64,000 bases of DNA from Oscheius sp. JU75. Its lineage: Eukaryota; Nematoda; Chromadorea; Rhabditida; Rhabditidae. The notes below the pieces were generated by a model. It was not told the DNA's origin, ran no database searches, and saw only the letters and a program-made list of their open reading frames with translations. The stretch's first letter is position 1. Every line of letters begins with the position of its first letter. Location of the stretch: positions 2,852,001-2,916,000 of the forward strand of contig JASJZC010000005.1 of assembly GCA_037178855.1 (NCBI GenBank), given 5' to 3'. The position numbers were made by a program, and so were the translations under genes. Shown piece by piece: positions 1 to 12,324 of this stretch.

Positions 1-834
1 TGAACATGAACGAGGTTGGGTAGGACAGTCTATAGCCCATTTCGAACAGAATCGTCTTCTCCCACATTCCGAAGGTCTTTACGCAGTCGCTGGATGTCAG
101 ACCAATGTCTTTGACGTTCGAAAACTGCAGTGGTTTGTACTCTTCGCATTTGCTGAAGAACGATTTTTTCGAACAAAAAATATGGCAACCTCGCCAAGAC
201 CAACGAGACAGCAGCAATATCTTTGAGTGTTTCCTCGCTTACTTGGACGCTGTCGAGGCATTTGTCGAAAATGTATATGGCCAAATGAAGAGTTTCCTAG
301 AAGTGAGCTGATCTTGAACAAAGAGAAAGTCATACGTGTGTGATGCCGATGTTCTCTCGCCAACGTAGAATGTTCAGCAGGACGTCACGACGAGAACTCT
401 CATTTACTCCCATTTTCTGAGCTTCAAGGAAACGAGGACTGAGTCCCAACTGAGCTTCAGCGATGCGCCAGATACTGTAAATCTGAAAGAAGACTGGCTA
501 CATGCATAGAAAATGACTTACGTCTCGCTTGAAAGCATCACCGTTTAGTACAGAGTCGGAATAGGTCCATTTGATATCGACAGCATCAAAATCCCTGAAT
601 AGCTGTTACGTGTGACCAAATTAGAAACATACGAATGAAGAGATGCATTTGACGAGCCCAAACTCTGACTCATTTGCGAAAAAGGAGACGCTGAGGAAGA
701 AATGGACTTGGTCAGACACGAGTCGACGGAGAATCTCCTTTTGCGGCTGCATGATCTAAAAACAAAACTGTTTTCATGATAGGTTGATCCTACTTTATCA
801 ATGGGTCCACCTGCTCGCTATTTGGCTCTTCCAT
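1..834 (-). CDS. Cyclin (A/B/E-like), 5' part of gene, cut by window start
   Basis: Six exons can be joined in frame: 794-834, 633-755, 522-594, 336-482, 190-296 and 1-152 (runs off the window), with introns of 37-39 nt. The start is the ATG at 834 (MEEPNSEQVDPLIK). After about 65 Ser-rich residues comes a cyclin box: SRRDVLLNILRW, then ETLHLAIYIFDKCLDS, then the diagnostic LASKCEEYKP and a helix ending in LSYPTSFMF. Cyclins bind and activate cyclin-dependent kinases in the nucleus or cytoplasm. The YPTSFMF end resembles mitotic cyclins, but the second cyclin fold is missing from the window, so the subtype is open. The joints are supported by matching codon phase at every intron. Confidence 0.88.
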
Positions 835-872
835 TTTTTTTGTTCGCGATAGGCTATAACGGAGAATGTGAA

Positions 873-1250
873 ATGAAAGAAAGCAAAAACACAAGAAATA
901 ATGTACATTTAGTGCTGATGGCGCGTGAAAGAATTTGTTATTACTGAGTTTATGCTCTTCAGAGGCAACTGTTTTGGTGCCTTGATGATTTGATTGGCAA
1001 AAATGGTCATAAGGATCAGGCTTGGAAGTTTGTATATGAGGTACATCTCTCTAACAACAGACTAATTTCCGACGTATATACGCAATTTTGCGTTTGTGAA
1101 AGTACGCAGATCTACGAATTGGCACACTTTGCAGTTTTTGTACTGGAACATGCACTTCCTCAAAAGTGAGTCAAACAGATCTCTGTGCTGGCCGTAACCA
1201 GTTGTCCCTTCTACACACGGAAAACACATTCTGCACAGTTGCACAAATAA
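873..1250 (+). CDS. Small orphan protein, about 70 aa
   Basis: Four exons sum to 71 whole codons: 873-902, 963-1040, 1110-1165 and 1202-1250 (TAA). The core reads RQLFWCLDDLIGKNG, then WKFVYEIYELAHFAVFVLE, then a short tail with CPFYTRKTH. It has no signal peptide and is mostly helical with aromatic residues. An AATAAA at 1273-1278 lies 23 bp past the stop, and the neighbouring minus-strand gene converges on it. I do not recognise a family. The first exon is the least certain part; the other exons are held by codon phase and consensus splice sites. Confidence 0.5.
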
Positions 1251-1542
1251 CGATTGTTTTGCCCGTTTTTGGAATAAATCACCTGGGCAGTGGGTTCAAA
1301 AGATCAAACAGAGTCAGCAGTTTTATTTGGACAGAATCTGGTATTTTAGTGCTAGACTACGAAACTAATCTCAATGAAAAATACTCTTATTTAACATCTA
1401 GGAAACTTTTTGGTCAAGAATGTTCAACAGATTCAGACAGTGTCAGGGGAACCCATAATTTCAATAGAAAAACTTTATTAGAAACGAAGGAAAGGAGTTG
1501 AATGACAATTGTTGAGATCAGCTGTTCTCTCGCAATTTCAGC

Positions 1543-1814
1543 TCAATGGACTTTTTCCAAGTCCAACGGCAAATCCTCGTAGACAGTCTCGAGAGAGCGT
1601 TCAAAGGAAGACTGGACAACGACAAGACGTCGACGAAGAGGCTCTGTCAAGAACATCATCAGTTTGAACAAGAGAGAGATTAACCATAATGCTTTGGAGC
1701 CGTCTCCTTTCTTGCTGGAACGCAGTTCTCAGCGACGTGTTCATCAGCAAAAGTAACTTTGGGGCGCTTAGTCGGCAGTCGACGAATAGGCTTGGCGGTT
1801 GACGAGTCGGTCAT
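1543..1814 (-). CDS. Small protein with a KVTF (PP1-docking-like) motif, 76 aa
   Basis: Two exons (1685-1814 and 1543-1643) separated by a 41-nt intron give exactly 77 codons including the stop, starting MTDSSTAKPIRRLPTKR. The segment RPKVTFADEHV matches the RVxF-type docking motif used by protein phosphatase 1 regulators, with basic residues before it and acidic residues after it. The rest is a charged helix (FERSLETVYEDLPLDLEKVH). A TTTATT at 1474-1479, which is AATAAA on this strand, lies about 65 bp past the stop. A role as a PP1 regulator is inference from the short motif only. No family was recognised. Confidence 0.55.
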
Positions 1815-2544
1815 GTTGCTTTGGTTGATCTACGGAAGATGACGAAACCCTTTTAACCGTTTCCACGTGGGGCGGGACCTGACAGTGGCCCCATCATCGT
1901 AAAATATGCCATTCGGTCATGCAAATACCAGATTTGTCGTTCGAAAAACGACCGGGCAACCCCCAGTTGATGTCGTTTGGACAGTTGAACTTTTTGGACA
2001 TTTGGGTCGAGAGATGGTTGGTATGGGTTCAAAGGTTTGAGAGAAAGGAAGGAAGACTGTTAAACTGCAAAAGGTTCACCTGATGACGTCGACTGTTTGA
2101 GGTCGTTCTCTAGAGGAACTCCAAACATGATCTTCAAAGGCTTGGAACAATTTGTTTGAACAGTCTACGTCACGAAACTGTTCTTTGGGTGAAGCCTCTC
2201 GAATCTATCAGCTAAAAGAACGTGACTGTCTTCTTTTTTGCTTCAGTATCCGAGGTCGCCTCAATAGTCGCAATGAGAATGAAAGTTTCGAAATTGCTCT
2301 AGCCGTAGTTTCAAAACGAGCCTGTCTCTAATATCGCTGCTCCAGTCCTTATCTCGCCAGTAGGAGCATGTTCAACACAGTAAATAGAAGCTTTCGGCTG
2401 TTCTAACTAGGGCTCTAACTTTGTGACAGTCACTGTTTTGACATTCCCATACTCTAAAACTGTCTCATTGTCCTTTCAAAACTTCTAGACAATTCTGAAA
2501 AGTCCTCAAATAAGCACAGAGCAAAGAATGTTTTATGATATGTT
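1815..2544. other. Intergenic, about 730 bp; CACGTG box
   Basis: No convincing exon was seen on either strand. It holds the 3' region of the gene ending at 2545 and the presumed promoter of the gene starting at 1814. A perfect E-box, CACGTG (about 1864-1869, within the palindrome CCACGTGG), lies about 50 bp upstream of that ATG, followed by a GC-rich stretch (GGGGCGGGAC). bHLH factors bind such boxes; its use here is inference. Confidence 0.4.
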
Positions 2545-3213
2545 TCAAAGATGCGAGATGTGCTGCTTCGGAGAGCCAGTAGTTCCTCGTATGCAACAGA
2601 GACAGTAATGTACAAAAGTGTAGCTGACGCCTATGATGGTCGACAGAGCTGCGAAACAGAGAGCCAGTCTGAAGAACATGTTTTGAATGTGAGTGCATAG
2701 GAACCTACAACAACCAAACCCTCACTCTTTGACAGCACTTTGGACCTACGTTCGCGTTCGGTTCGCAGCACTCGTAATAGTAGAACATTGACTCGGAAGG
2801 GCATCTGAACAGAGGGTATATTTTGAATTTCAGCTGAAATACAGAACACTCGGACTGAATCCCTCCTCTGGTCTCTTGCAATAGGAGGCAGAACCTCGTG
2901 AATTACCGAGAAGAGAATTGAAGATTGCTGAGATCAGACTTGCCATCAACTGAAGAGCCTCTAAGTTTGATTCGACATAATAACTTACGAGAGAAGTGAA
3001 GATGACACAGACATATCGCATAGAACTCGGAACGATGCTGAGAGTGTCCGGCTCAGAGAGATGGAACTGAAAAACAAGAGATCCCTTCATTCCGGAGACG
3101 AGAGTTAGTTCATGACAATTCGCGCCGTTTGAACTGTCCCTCGGGACGAGAAGTACCCACAACAGCCACGGGATGATGGGACCAAGAAGCCGACTCACTT
3201 CTCTCATGACCAT
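2545..3213 (-). CDS. Small secreted/type I membrane protein with YYYECC cysteine motif
   Basis: Proposed exons 2989-3213, 2907-2927, 2709-2854 and 2545-2668 sum to 172 codons. From the ATG at 3213 the protein opens with a signal-peptide-like stretch (LLGPIIPWLLWVLLV). An extracellular segment of about 100 residues follows, with FRCPSESMFYYYECC and a second paired cysteine (PKCCQRVRVW), then one membrane helix (LALCFAALSTIIGVSYTF) and a short Cys-containing cytoplasmic tail. The paired-cysteine block before a single membrane helix resembles Shisa-like or CX-module proteins; that assignment is tentative. An open frame continues upstream of the ATG to about 3340, so a longer N-terminus with a further upstream exon near 3580-3612 is possible. 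The 21-nt second exon is the weakest part. Confidence 0.55.
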
Positions 3214-3770
3214 GTTCGAGCGGATCGACTTCTTCGATCGTACAGAGGCGTGCCGAGACCAGACGAAGACAGGTGACTCCGGGTCCAAGATGACCGGAGA
3301 AGGTCTGTCCGGTGAGAGCTTCGTCGAAAAGCTTGACTGAAACTGAACCCTGAGCTAAAATAGAAATAGCCCCGTTTGAATGATCCCAGCTTAACTTTAC
3401 GAGCGGGCTGTCATCTCAATTGAACTCGGAGTCAGTTAGCTGCCCCGCATTGAAAAGAACGGAAGGAGGGTTTCGAAACCAGCTGATGTTTCAGTAAGCG
3501 TCCAACAACAAGAGACTCGAAAGGTTGTACAAACGAATGTGGATGGCTAACCTCGGATGTTGTGGGAGCGGGTATGGGAGCCATGCGGTCGCAGCGGGAA
3601 CGACACACTAAGAACATTTATTGGCGAGAGAAGAGAGAGAGGGGCGGAACATGTGACTCGGGACTCTTTATTCAATATGAATATCTCTTGTTTTGGGGGA
3701 ATGACCAGTATTGTAGGCTGAGCGAGTAGGAGAGGGAAGAAAGACTAGAAGGGTTGGGGAATCTCTTGAC
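3214..3770. other. Spacer between the YYYECC gene and cadherin 1
   Basis: About 560 bp. On the minus strand it contains a possible short upstream exon (ATG near 3582-3584, MAPIPAPTTSE, then a GTTAGC donor) and an AATAAA-type signal near 3615-3622 that could serve the cadherin mRNA. No complete gene was seen. Confidence 0.35.
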
Positions 3771-6700
3771 TTAGAGTTCAGTTGACTGGAGTGGAGGCGG
3801 TGGTGGAGGCGCAAGACCGCGTCTTCCGTCTACACAGAACAGCGACGGGTTAAGAGCTCTAAAAATTTTCAATTGAATCTTATTGAATGGTGTTCATACT
3901 TGACAGGTGATCGACCGAGCGTGTTCTGATGGAGGACGGCTTGTTGACTGATTGTTCGCAGCTTGCTGTCGTACTTGTTCCTCTGTCTACAGCAGAGACA
4001 CATCACGACGAGAAGAGCCACAAACGAGGCCAGGACGGCCACTCCGACAAAGGCTGTCATGGTTATCTGCTGCGGATTTCCAGTCTCCGGAATGACAACG
4101 TCTCTCAGTCCGTAGGCAGATCTCAGTTCTCGACGAGCTGTCGTATTAGACGACATCAGCTTACTGAAAGAGGATACTTGGATCTGAACAAAAACCGACT
4201 TGATGGCCTTGTCGACCTCGATAAATTGTTCGTTCGAGTCCAGAAAATGAGCCAGAACAAGAGTGAAATTCGCATTCTGCCTGCATCTATCAACGACAGC
4301 CTCGTAGTTGGTAGCCTCAGTCAGAAGTCTGAACTTGGAGTCATTAAAAGAGGAGAGATCCCTTACGAGACAATGTGTTTCTCATTCCGGACAATAAAGT
4401 CGAATGGAGCATTAAAGAGAAGCTCTGCCTGCTGCGAGTACGTGACTACGGCTATCGTCACCATAGCTGTGTCTTCATGGCCGGCACCGTCCGTCACAGC
4501 CGCTGTAAAAGAGTACGAAGATTCTCGGAGAGCCTCATTGGCCGAGACCTCTCCCGTTACCGGGTCCAGAGAGATTGGTCCTTCGGTGCCAGACGGGAAG
4601 GTCTGAAAATGACAGAATCGGCATTCTCCCTCTGAACTCACATGTTTTCCAGCCCGGATTGCTCCCTTGATCGAGTAACGAAGTCCGTCCTTCTCCTCAT
4701 CGCTATCGGTAGCTATCAAGGTGGTCAAATGGCTGCCAGGAGAGGCTTGACCCTTCAACAAACCATTCTCCTGCCTATTACTAACAAACCTGGATTACTG
4801 TAGTCTGATATGACTTTTGCGAGAATCGAGGAAAGTTGTCATTCACGTCCTCGATCTTTATAACGGCTACCAGCGTGGTATTCGGTGGTTTAAAGGGGTC
4901 TCGACATGAAAGCGTGCAATCATAGGCTGTGATCTGAACAAGATTTCTTACCGATACAAGGAAGGATACTTACAGTGACTCTGTGTTCGGCCAATTGCTC
5001 TCTATCAAAAGTTGTGTTGGTGTAGAGAACTGGCAGAGAGGGATCCTTGAAGAAGAAGTGGGGAGAGTCGGTCGAGTGGCAGACCTAAACTTTAGAGGTT
5101 TGAACAATACTGCTGGGTTGAACCTTGGTATTGTCTGCATGGAAGTCGGCATCATGAGCAGCCGGAAATCGGCCAACCATTCTCGGGACAGGACTTCGAT
5201 CGTTCTCAGTAAGAGATAGTAGGATGTCTCCGCGTGGAAAGATCGGACAGTTGTCGTTTCTGAAAGAACTTTTAGTTAGAAAAGGCTGAAGATAATACCT
5301 GTCATTAATTGAGATGAAAAGATGGACGCTGGTACAGTTCGCGGCTCGGCAAGCCTTGACTTTCAGTTCATGGACCGCCTTCTTCTCGAAGTCGAAAGGT
5401 GCTCTGGCTAGCAGCGACCCAGAGGCATTTACTCGGAAAGCCTCCCAGTCTCTTTTGAACTCGGTGTCCAGAGAGAAAACGACATCGGTCGAGTCTCCCT
5501 CGTCCAAGATCTTGATTCTCAACAGCTCGTCCAATTCAATATTTTCATCAAAGAAGTGGATAGAGTTCTGCTTCGGGGAAACTAAATGAACTCTTTCAGT
5601 TTTCCTTTCTCTCCACACTTACCAATCAGCGGATTATGAGTGTTGTAAGCAGCGGGATAGACAGTCACACAGAAAGTGACCACAGTTTCCAGAGGCGGTT
5701 CGCCGGCATCTCTCGAAGTGATGGCTCCACAGACTCGCTCTCCCGCGTATCCTTTCAACAGCTGGGCAACAACCAGTCGTTCCCCATCGTCGACTCGGAA
5801 GAGACTGCTATTCGATGTACTTCTCACTGCTTGACTTCCTCCCTCATCGGCGTCAGTCACGGCAAGAGAAGACACCACAGTCCCGATAGCAGCATCTTCA
5901 GCCACCGACAGTTGCATCAAATCCGCGTTCAGAATCAGTGGATGGTTATCGTTTGTGTCCTCCACTTGTACCGTAATCTAGGACTTTCCTTGAAAGAGAC
6001 GAGTCAGAAATGAACTCACAGCTGCGAAGACCTCGTGAAGACGATCGCTTACCCTCACTGGAAGCGAGTGTGTTCTCTGTGTCTCAAAGTCGAGCGAGCG
6101 AAGGACACTGATGGTCGAGTTCCTGTGAATTTTAGACTGTTTCTAAGAGGAGAGTAACAAACCTTTTATCGATAGCAAAGAATCCCTGCTCGCCCATCAA
6201 CTCGTATTCCAGAATTCCATTGTCGCCTTCATCTTCATCCGTCGCCAAAGGATACGGTAGATCGAGAACTGAACCCACTCTCGCATCTTCTCTGATCGAA
6301 ACCGTAAAGACACTGCCGTTCTTGAAGACTGGCCTAAAATAGCCGTGTTACTGCATCAGACCAAAGGATAGAGAGCAAATGTTAAGATTAAGGTTGCCTG
6401 TTATCGTTGCTATTTTTGAGGATAATGGAGAAGTTAGTAGAGGCTGGTTCTGCGTCTGCTGTCACGGCTCGAACGACTCCGTTGAGCTTCTTGTAGCGCT
6501 CATAGTCGAGTCTTTTGGCTACCGTAATCCAGCCGTCTCCGTCTATCTTCAAGGCATCTCTCGGTCCCTCATGGACAGCCAGCTGGTATCTGAATGGATG
6601 GATGCAAGCGGTTACTGTAGCTAAGAGATTCGGGCAGGAGTGACTCACTTGTAGAGATTTTCCGGACTAGCTTTGACCTGTAGAATCCTGGTTCCAATGG

Positions 6701-9700
6701 ATGTATCTTCGGGCACGATGGCTCGATAGATGTCCTTTCGGAATGAGGGAGTGGTATCGTTGTCCACGACGTTGATGATTAATTCGACTGAATGGAACTG
6801 CTTACGGGCTCACTTCGACTCACCAGGAACTTCTCTCTTTCCTTTCCTCATCGAAATCTGCAGTCGAATCTGTTTCACCAGATCCGAAGAAAGGGATCTC
6901 TTCGTATGGATGACTCCAGTTTCCGAGTTCAACTCGATCCACTTTCTTACTTCCGAGTCCTGAAACCTCTCATTGTACTTCTTCTACACAAACTAACCTT
7001 AAATCCCTTGGCCGAAGCTCTGACCAACTCGTAGCTGTAGCCAGGCATACGTGCATTGGCCCATTCGATCTCTTCCTTTTCGCCCGTCTCATTCAGCTGG
7101 GTTGTCAGCTCCGACTGCAGACTCTTCTTGTGCTCATTCAGAACGACAAGACTGGTCGCGTTCCTCGAAGGACTACCTCCATCCACGGCTGTGACCGAGA
7201 ACTCCACAGAGGTCTCCTTGCTCAGAACTGCTTTCCCGTCGTAGATGATCTCCCCTCCATCTGTTATCCGGAATCTTGGGTCGTCTGTCACGTAATGGAC
7301 ATAATTGTTCGGAGCTGTGGCATCGGCATCTTCCGCAGAGACAGCACCCACAACTCCTCCAGGATGAATGTTGGCATCGAGAACGAGGGAGTAACGACTG
7401 TTTGTGAAGACAGGATAGTTATCGTTGATGTCACGGACAGTGATGACAACTTTGGCCGTGCTCTTCATTGGCGGTTGTCCTTTGTCCGTGGCTCCCACAG
7501 TGATTGTCAGACTGTCATTCTCCATTGTGTCTCTATCCAACTTTCCAATGAAAAGGATCCCCTGGCTGAAGTCGATCGGAATTCCTTCGGGCACGTCTTC
7601 GAGAGAATATGTTATACTTCCATTCTCGCCAAGATCCGAATCGATGGCAGTTATTCGCTGTTTGAGGCTCCTTTCCTCGTCCACTGTCACCTCATAGACG
7701 TCTTTCTCGAACTTCGGCGCATTGTCATTGACATCTTTCACCACGATCTTTCCCGGGCAGTCGGTCTTCTTCCCCTTGGCATCTATGGCTCTAACAGTCA
7801 GATCGAAACGGTCCATCTTTTCTCTATCAATCGGGGTGAGAGATCGAAGTTCTCCTTCCGTTGAGATCGAGAACTGTTCAAACCCCTTGCCCAACAGACT
7901 GTACTTCACACCGTTTCCATTCGCCTTGACAGTTCCCAACAGCTTAGGCACTTGATTCTCAGTCACGTAGAAGAGGAAAGAGTCATGTTCGAACTTGGGT
8001 TCGTTTTGAAGAATTGGCTGCAGGATTTCGACTTCGACCTTACATCTTCCTTGGTCAGTCGCCACGAAGAAGTCGGTTTTCGGCTGCTTCAAAAGTTCGG
8101 GCTTCTGGATTGTGACAGTAGCCAGCCGATCGTCTCCGACGACTTCAAAAGCCTCTCCTGACTCCAGACGAACACCTGTCACTGGCTGGGAAAACTGGAG
8201 GACGAGGGGTTCTACGAAAGAAAAACTTCCAGCCACTGTCTTCGCTCTGGTACTGGCAGGACACAGAGTTGAGGAGAGGGATGGGGAAAAGCTGACCACT
8301 AGCTGGCCCAATATCGTCTGTCCATTACTGTCCTGTTCTTTTGCCTAAATTAACAGATGTGGTAGAAATGAAGCTGTGCTTACCGTAACTTTGAACGTCT
8401 TCTCCTCAGTTTCATTTGGCATCTTGACTACCGTAACCACACCAGTTTGCGAATCCACTTCGAGGTAGTCGTTCTGCTCAATAAAGTATCTGAGATTCTT
8501 GGTTGCCAGAAGACGAAAATCTCTCACCTGATGCTGTTTCTGCCCTCTGTGTCTCCATCTTCAGCTGATAATTTCAGGATTTCTTGTCCGATCGCATTTG
8601 CATCCGCTCTCAACACTGACTTCCACATGGGCGGTTCACTGAACAGTCTGGATTGGAATAGCCTAACGACAAAAGACTCACTCTTGAACATCAATGACCT
8701 GTATGGACAAAGTGTGTTTAGTAGAATGACTCCTCTTCTGTGGCTCGCCGTCTTCTGCTGTGATCACCAAATCGTAGTGCTTCCTTCTGAACCTCAGTGA
8801 TTCTCTGAAACAGTCCACAGTCTACCTTTCGTAATCCAGTGCTTTCTTCAATCTGAGCGTGGTCCAGCATTCGCCATTTGCGCACTTCTGTTTTTCGACT
8901 TCGAAGAACTCGTCGTCATCGAGCGAGAACCGCACCAGACCACCGATTCCTGTATCGGGATCCGTGGCTCGGAACTTGGTGACTACTGATCCTTCCGGGG
9001 TATCCTGAACATTCCAGTCAGGTTCGAAGGAAGATAAACAACCTCTCGGAGAGACAGCACGGCTGGAGCACCAACAAACACGGGTGCATTGTCATTTACG
9101 TCAACTACTTGAATGTCCAAGGAGGCTCGACTCTGTCTCTTTCCGGCTAAGACCAGGCTGAATGACTGACCGCCTTCTCTCTGGAACGAAGACATATCGT
9201 TAGTCTCCCGTGTTTTTCGCATCGACTATCCCGTTTCGGCATTGCTTTTTGTCATTCGCGCACTTAGCCCTCTTGGTTATGTGTCGCGGCTATTTCTAAG
9301 GGCGCCCGGTTGTCTCTCAATGTGCTGCCAACTGACACCTTCCGAGTGGTTTCACATGAGAGATTCGTTGTTCTGGGGGAAAACTGGTAGGGTAAATTTG
9401 GGGAGTACCTTGTAGTAGAAGCAAACATCGTCAAGGCGGCTAGCTCACAGATAGCAAGTCAGATTATTGGAACGATTGAAGTTCAAAGTTGAAAGCACAC
9501 TTGCCTACCGAAGCGGGATTGAATTTGAATTTCTTCGTGAGAGTTTCTCTAACTCTCAATTGAGGGTCTTACACACCCAAAAGGGTAATGGCCCCTACCA
9601 GCCTTCCTGTGAGGCCAAATAAATGTTGCATGCGGGTTGTTGGAAGTCGGGTACGGATCTCATAAACTATTCGTCAATTAGACGATCAATTGGCATCTGG

Positions 9701-10485
9701 CAGAGCTCACTTGACAACCGGTCTCATAGGGAAGTCTTGTCAGCCATGTTGGGAATGATGCTCCCGGTTGGCCGAAGAGCTCGTGTGTTGGGACTACGGC
9801 TTAGGCACGCTGGTGCGCATCGTCCAGCCAAAGGGTCACAATAGCAGTATCCTCTCTGAATGGACCGAGAGAAGCACGCTCGGACTGTGTTTTTGCTGCT
9901 AATTGGGCGGGAGAAGGCGCCGGGTCGCGAACATTATCAAATCTCTGCAGCTGATGACACAGAAACGGTGCGAAGGAACGCGACAGCTGTGTATACGACG
10001 AGTCCAATCAACTGTCGAACTGAGAAAAAGAGGACTCACGTCAGCTTCGAGGTCCTTATTCAGAGACAGACTTGAACAGGAGGCATTCAGCATCTTGATA
10101 GAGAAATGTCGACCGGGGTCTCCGGACAGTATTCGAACTGTTCCTGGACAGATGACTACTGGCAGGGGTTTCGTCAAGGGCCAATCCTCTTCCACAAGTA
10201 GATACGATGGCTCGACTACCAGTGGCCCTGGAACATTGTATTCAATCTCTTTCTCGCACTCCCGAGGAACAGCTTGTGTTAGTTAGCTCAAGACCTAAAT
10301 ATTGACAGCGCGCATATGGTCATCGGACACTAGCAGAGATTCTCTAAACTCGAGAAGAATTCCTCTGTCTTGTGAGGTCATTTAACGCCATTAATCACTC
10401 GCTCGGACTGTTCCAAGGTCTCCTTACCTCTGCCTTCTATTGCCGTAATTAGCAGCAACAATGCCGCCGCCGCTAAAGACAACAT
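3771..10485 (-). CDS. Large non-classical cadherin, single-pass membrane protein
   Basis: Calcium-dependent adhesion receptor. The start at 10485 opens with a signal peptide (MLSLAAAALLLLITA; exon 10428-10485), then exon 10040-10272. An exon covering about 9800-9989 and a poorly resolved stretch (9200-9800) follow. The rest is a consistent chain of 19 exons down to 3771 whose lengths sum to 1497 whole codons: 8826-9004, 8682-8786, 8528-8647, 8384-8489, 6998-8344 (1347 nt), 6824-6959, 6649-6787, 6398-6589, 6163-6333, 6020-6122, 5623-5977, 5299-5581, 5124-5259, 4974-5084, 4790-4933, 4642-4752, 4367-4602, 3900-4328 and 3771-3858. Cadherin repeats are shown by repeated Ca-binding motifs (DVNDNAPVF, DVNDNAPKF, DINDNYPVF, DTNDNHP, DVNDNFPRF). 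The membrane helix is TAFVGVAVLASFVALLVVMC. The short tail ends in a proline run, with no beta-catenin-binding region. One intron (6334-6397) has a GC donor. Confidence 0.9.
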
Positions 10486-12324
10486 CGGCGACGGCTATCC
10501 AGAGTTCCTCGGGATCACTTCTGAACTTCTGTCGTGTTAATCAAAAGAGAAAAAAGACAAGGGAAAGGCGAGTCCAACAGGGGTAATGGTCACTCGCGCC
10601 GTCGCGGAGGATAAGCCCGAGAAGGCGGAGCCAAGGCGCACATGGCTTTTTTTTCCAACAGGAGCGGGGACAATGGTCGTTTTTGAGCTGGACCACTTGT
10701 CGCCACAAATGTGATGGCCGACGAGGTCGACCACATATGGTCTGCCCTCTGTCTTACCGCCCTCGTTTTTTTGTCAGCTTGAGTGAGTTGAAGGGAATGC
10801 GAGCGTCTCAACGGTTAGAATTTCTGTCCACTCGCTTGAGAGAAACTATATTTCTTTCTTCTTGTTCGTTAGAAGCCGATCCAAGCAACAATTGCTTTTC
10901 TATAATGCAATGCAGTATACGCCATCTTTTTGAACAGATAACCCATTACAGGCATGAAAATGTGTTCATTCTGCACTGTTATCCACTGAGAAGGTATTGT
11001 ATGAAGTGCACTCGGTTCAGTCCTGGTTTGATCGACCCTAGTCTTCCGTAGATTTGTCACTAATTCAAGGCATCCAAATTGCAAATTTTCTGTAGATTTA
11101 ACTAGATTACACTAGAATAGAGCCATTACAGTCGATAGGAAACAAGAGTACAGGAGTAACCAGAAATGAAAAGCATAAGTTTTCAAACGAGCTGACTAGA
11201 TATTTCTCTTGGTATGCCTGTTGCCATATCTCAAGCACTTCCCCTGGCGTTCCTGTCCTTAACTGAATCAAAGCTACACCTCGTCTGCTGTTGCTGCCAG
11301 CAGAGAATCCCATTATCGTAAGTACTTTCTCCACTTGCCAATCCGGCCCCAGACGAACGTTTTATCGATGACCAGCAGTGACAATGAGCCGTGTTCCCAA
11401 TTTAGAGACACCTCTCCCTCCACTCTACGAGACACAACTCAATAAATCCAAAATGCGCTTATTATGCAGATTGCGCGACAAATCGCCTAATTTGGAGGCT
11501 CGATTGATGGAGGTCATTTGAAATACCGATAGGGTTGGAAGCAGTTGGGACTGTATAATGCAAAGTTCATTCTATTCTTCACATTCCGGCTGACGTCGAA
11601 ATTCCGACGTCAAGCACATTCCGGCTCGATAGGAAATAACCAAAACTACGTATTTTCCCTAAATAGAAGAACCCTTTTACAAAAAGAGAGTAGGCAAACC
11701 TTGAGACTGTTGACCTTGAGGCTTGAAGTTCTTCTTGATGCTGAGCCGCTTCGTTTAGTCTTTGCTTTGCGGCAAAGGTATTAGAATTTAGTCACAACCC
11801 TCTTCCACTTTTTGTCAACATGTAGCTAAGCGGCTTGGTCCAGAGCTCCTTCTTCAGCGAGTCTTCAGAATTAGCTCCTTGCCCACGAGTCTGACTGCTT
11901 CTTCCATGTAAACCGAGACCCGATGGCCGACGGACTCTTCCAGCTTCCACATGGTTTGACGAAGAGCGTCAGTCTGTCGAGCGATCGTTCTTTATCCTAT
12001 GCTTGTATATCTTTCGACTGGCTACAGTCAGGACACAGAAGAGGACGAGGAAGAAGACGGTCACAGCAAATAGTCAACATCATCCAGATGACGGCTCGAT
12101 ATAACAGCCCAGACACAGACCGTCCACTTTTAGAAACTGTCAGATTAGGGAACAAACCGCGAGATGCAGCAGTTGGCGGAGCAGTTGGAAGAGTGTATTC
12201 GAAGAAAACGGACGTCTTCCTCCAGACATCGAGAGAGCACAAATAACCAAATTTTACTATTTCGAAATTGTCAACAAAAAATTTACAGAGAAACAAAAGA
12301 TCTTACAGACGATTTGATGACCAC
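10486..12324. other. Spacer with weak ORFs, about 1.8 kb
   Basis: This is the presumed cadherin promoter plus the 3' flank of the zinc-finger gene. On the minus strand two stretches look mildly coding but cannot be assembled: 11107-11334 (contains RRGVALIQLRTGTPGEVLEI) and 11830-12230. The latter includes MSGGRRPFSSNTLFQLL, a hydrophobic stretch FAVTVFFLVLFCVLTVAS in another frame, and a helix starting MWKLEESVGHRVSVYMEE. A small multi-exon gene may lie here. No promoter element was recognised. Confidence 0.3.

Noticed and set aside
4771-4789. Apparent 19-nt intron in cadherin 1
   Set aside because: Using the AG at 4753 makes a 37-nt intron in the same frame (TVIQ joined to GQASPGSHL).
7130-7864. 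244-codon plus-strand ORF
   Set aside because: Lies exactly opposite the large cadherin exon 6998-8344; a codon-bias shadow.
8805-8825. Apparent 21-nt intron in cadherin 1
   Set aside because: A later AG (intron 8787-8825 on the minus strand, 39 nt) also keeps the frame and gives a better cadherin sequence (LDYERRKHYDLV), matching the usual intron size.
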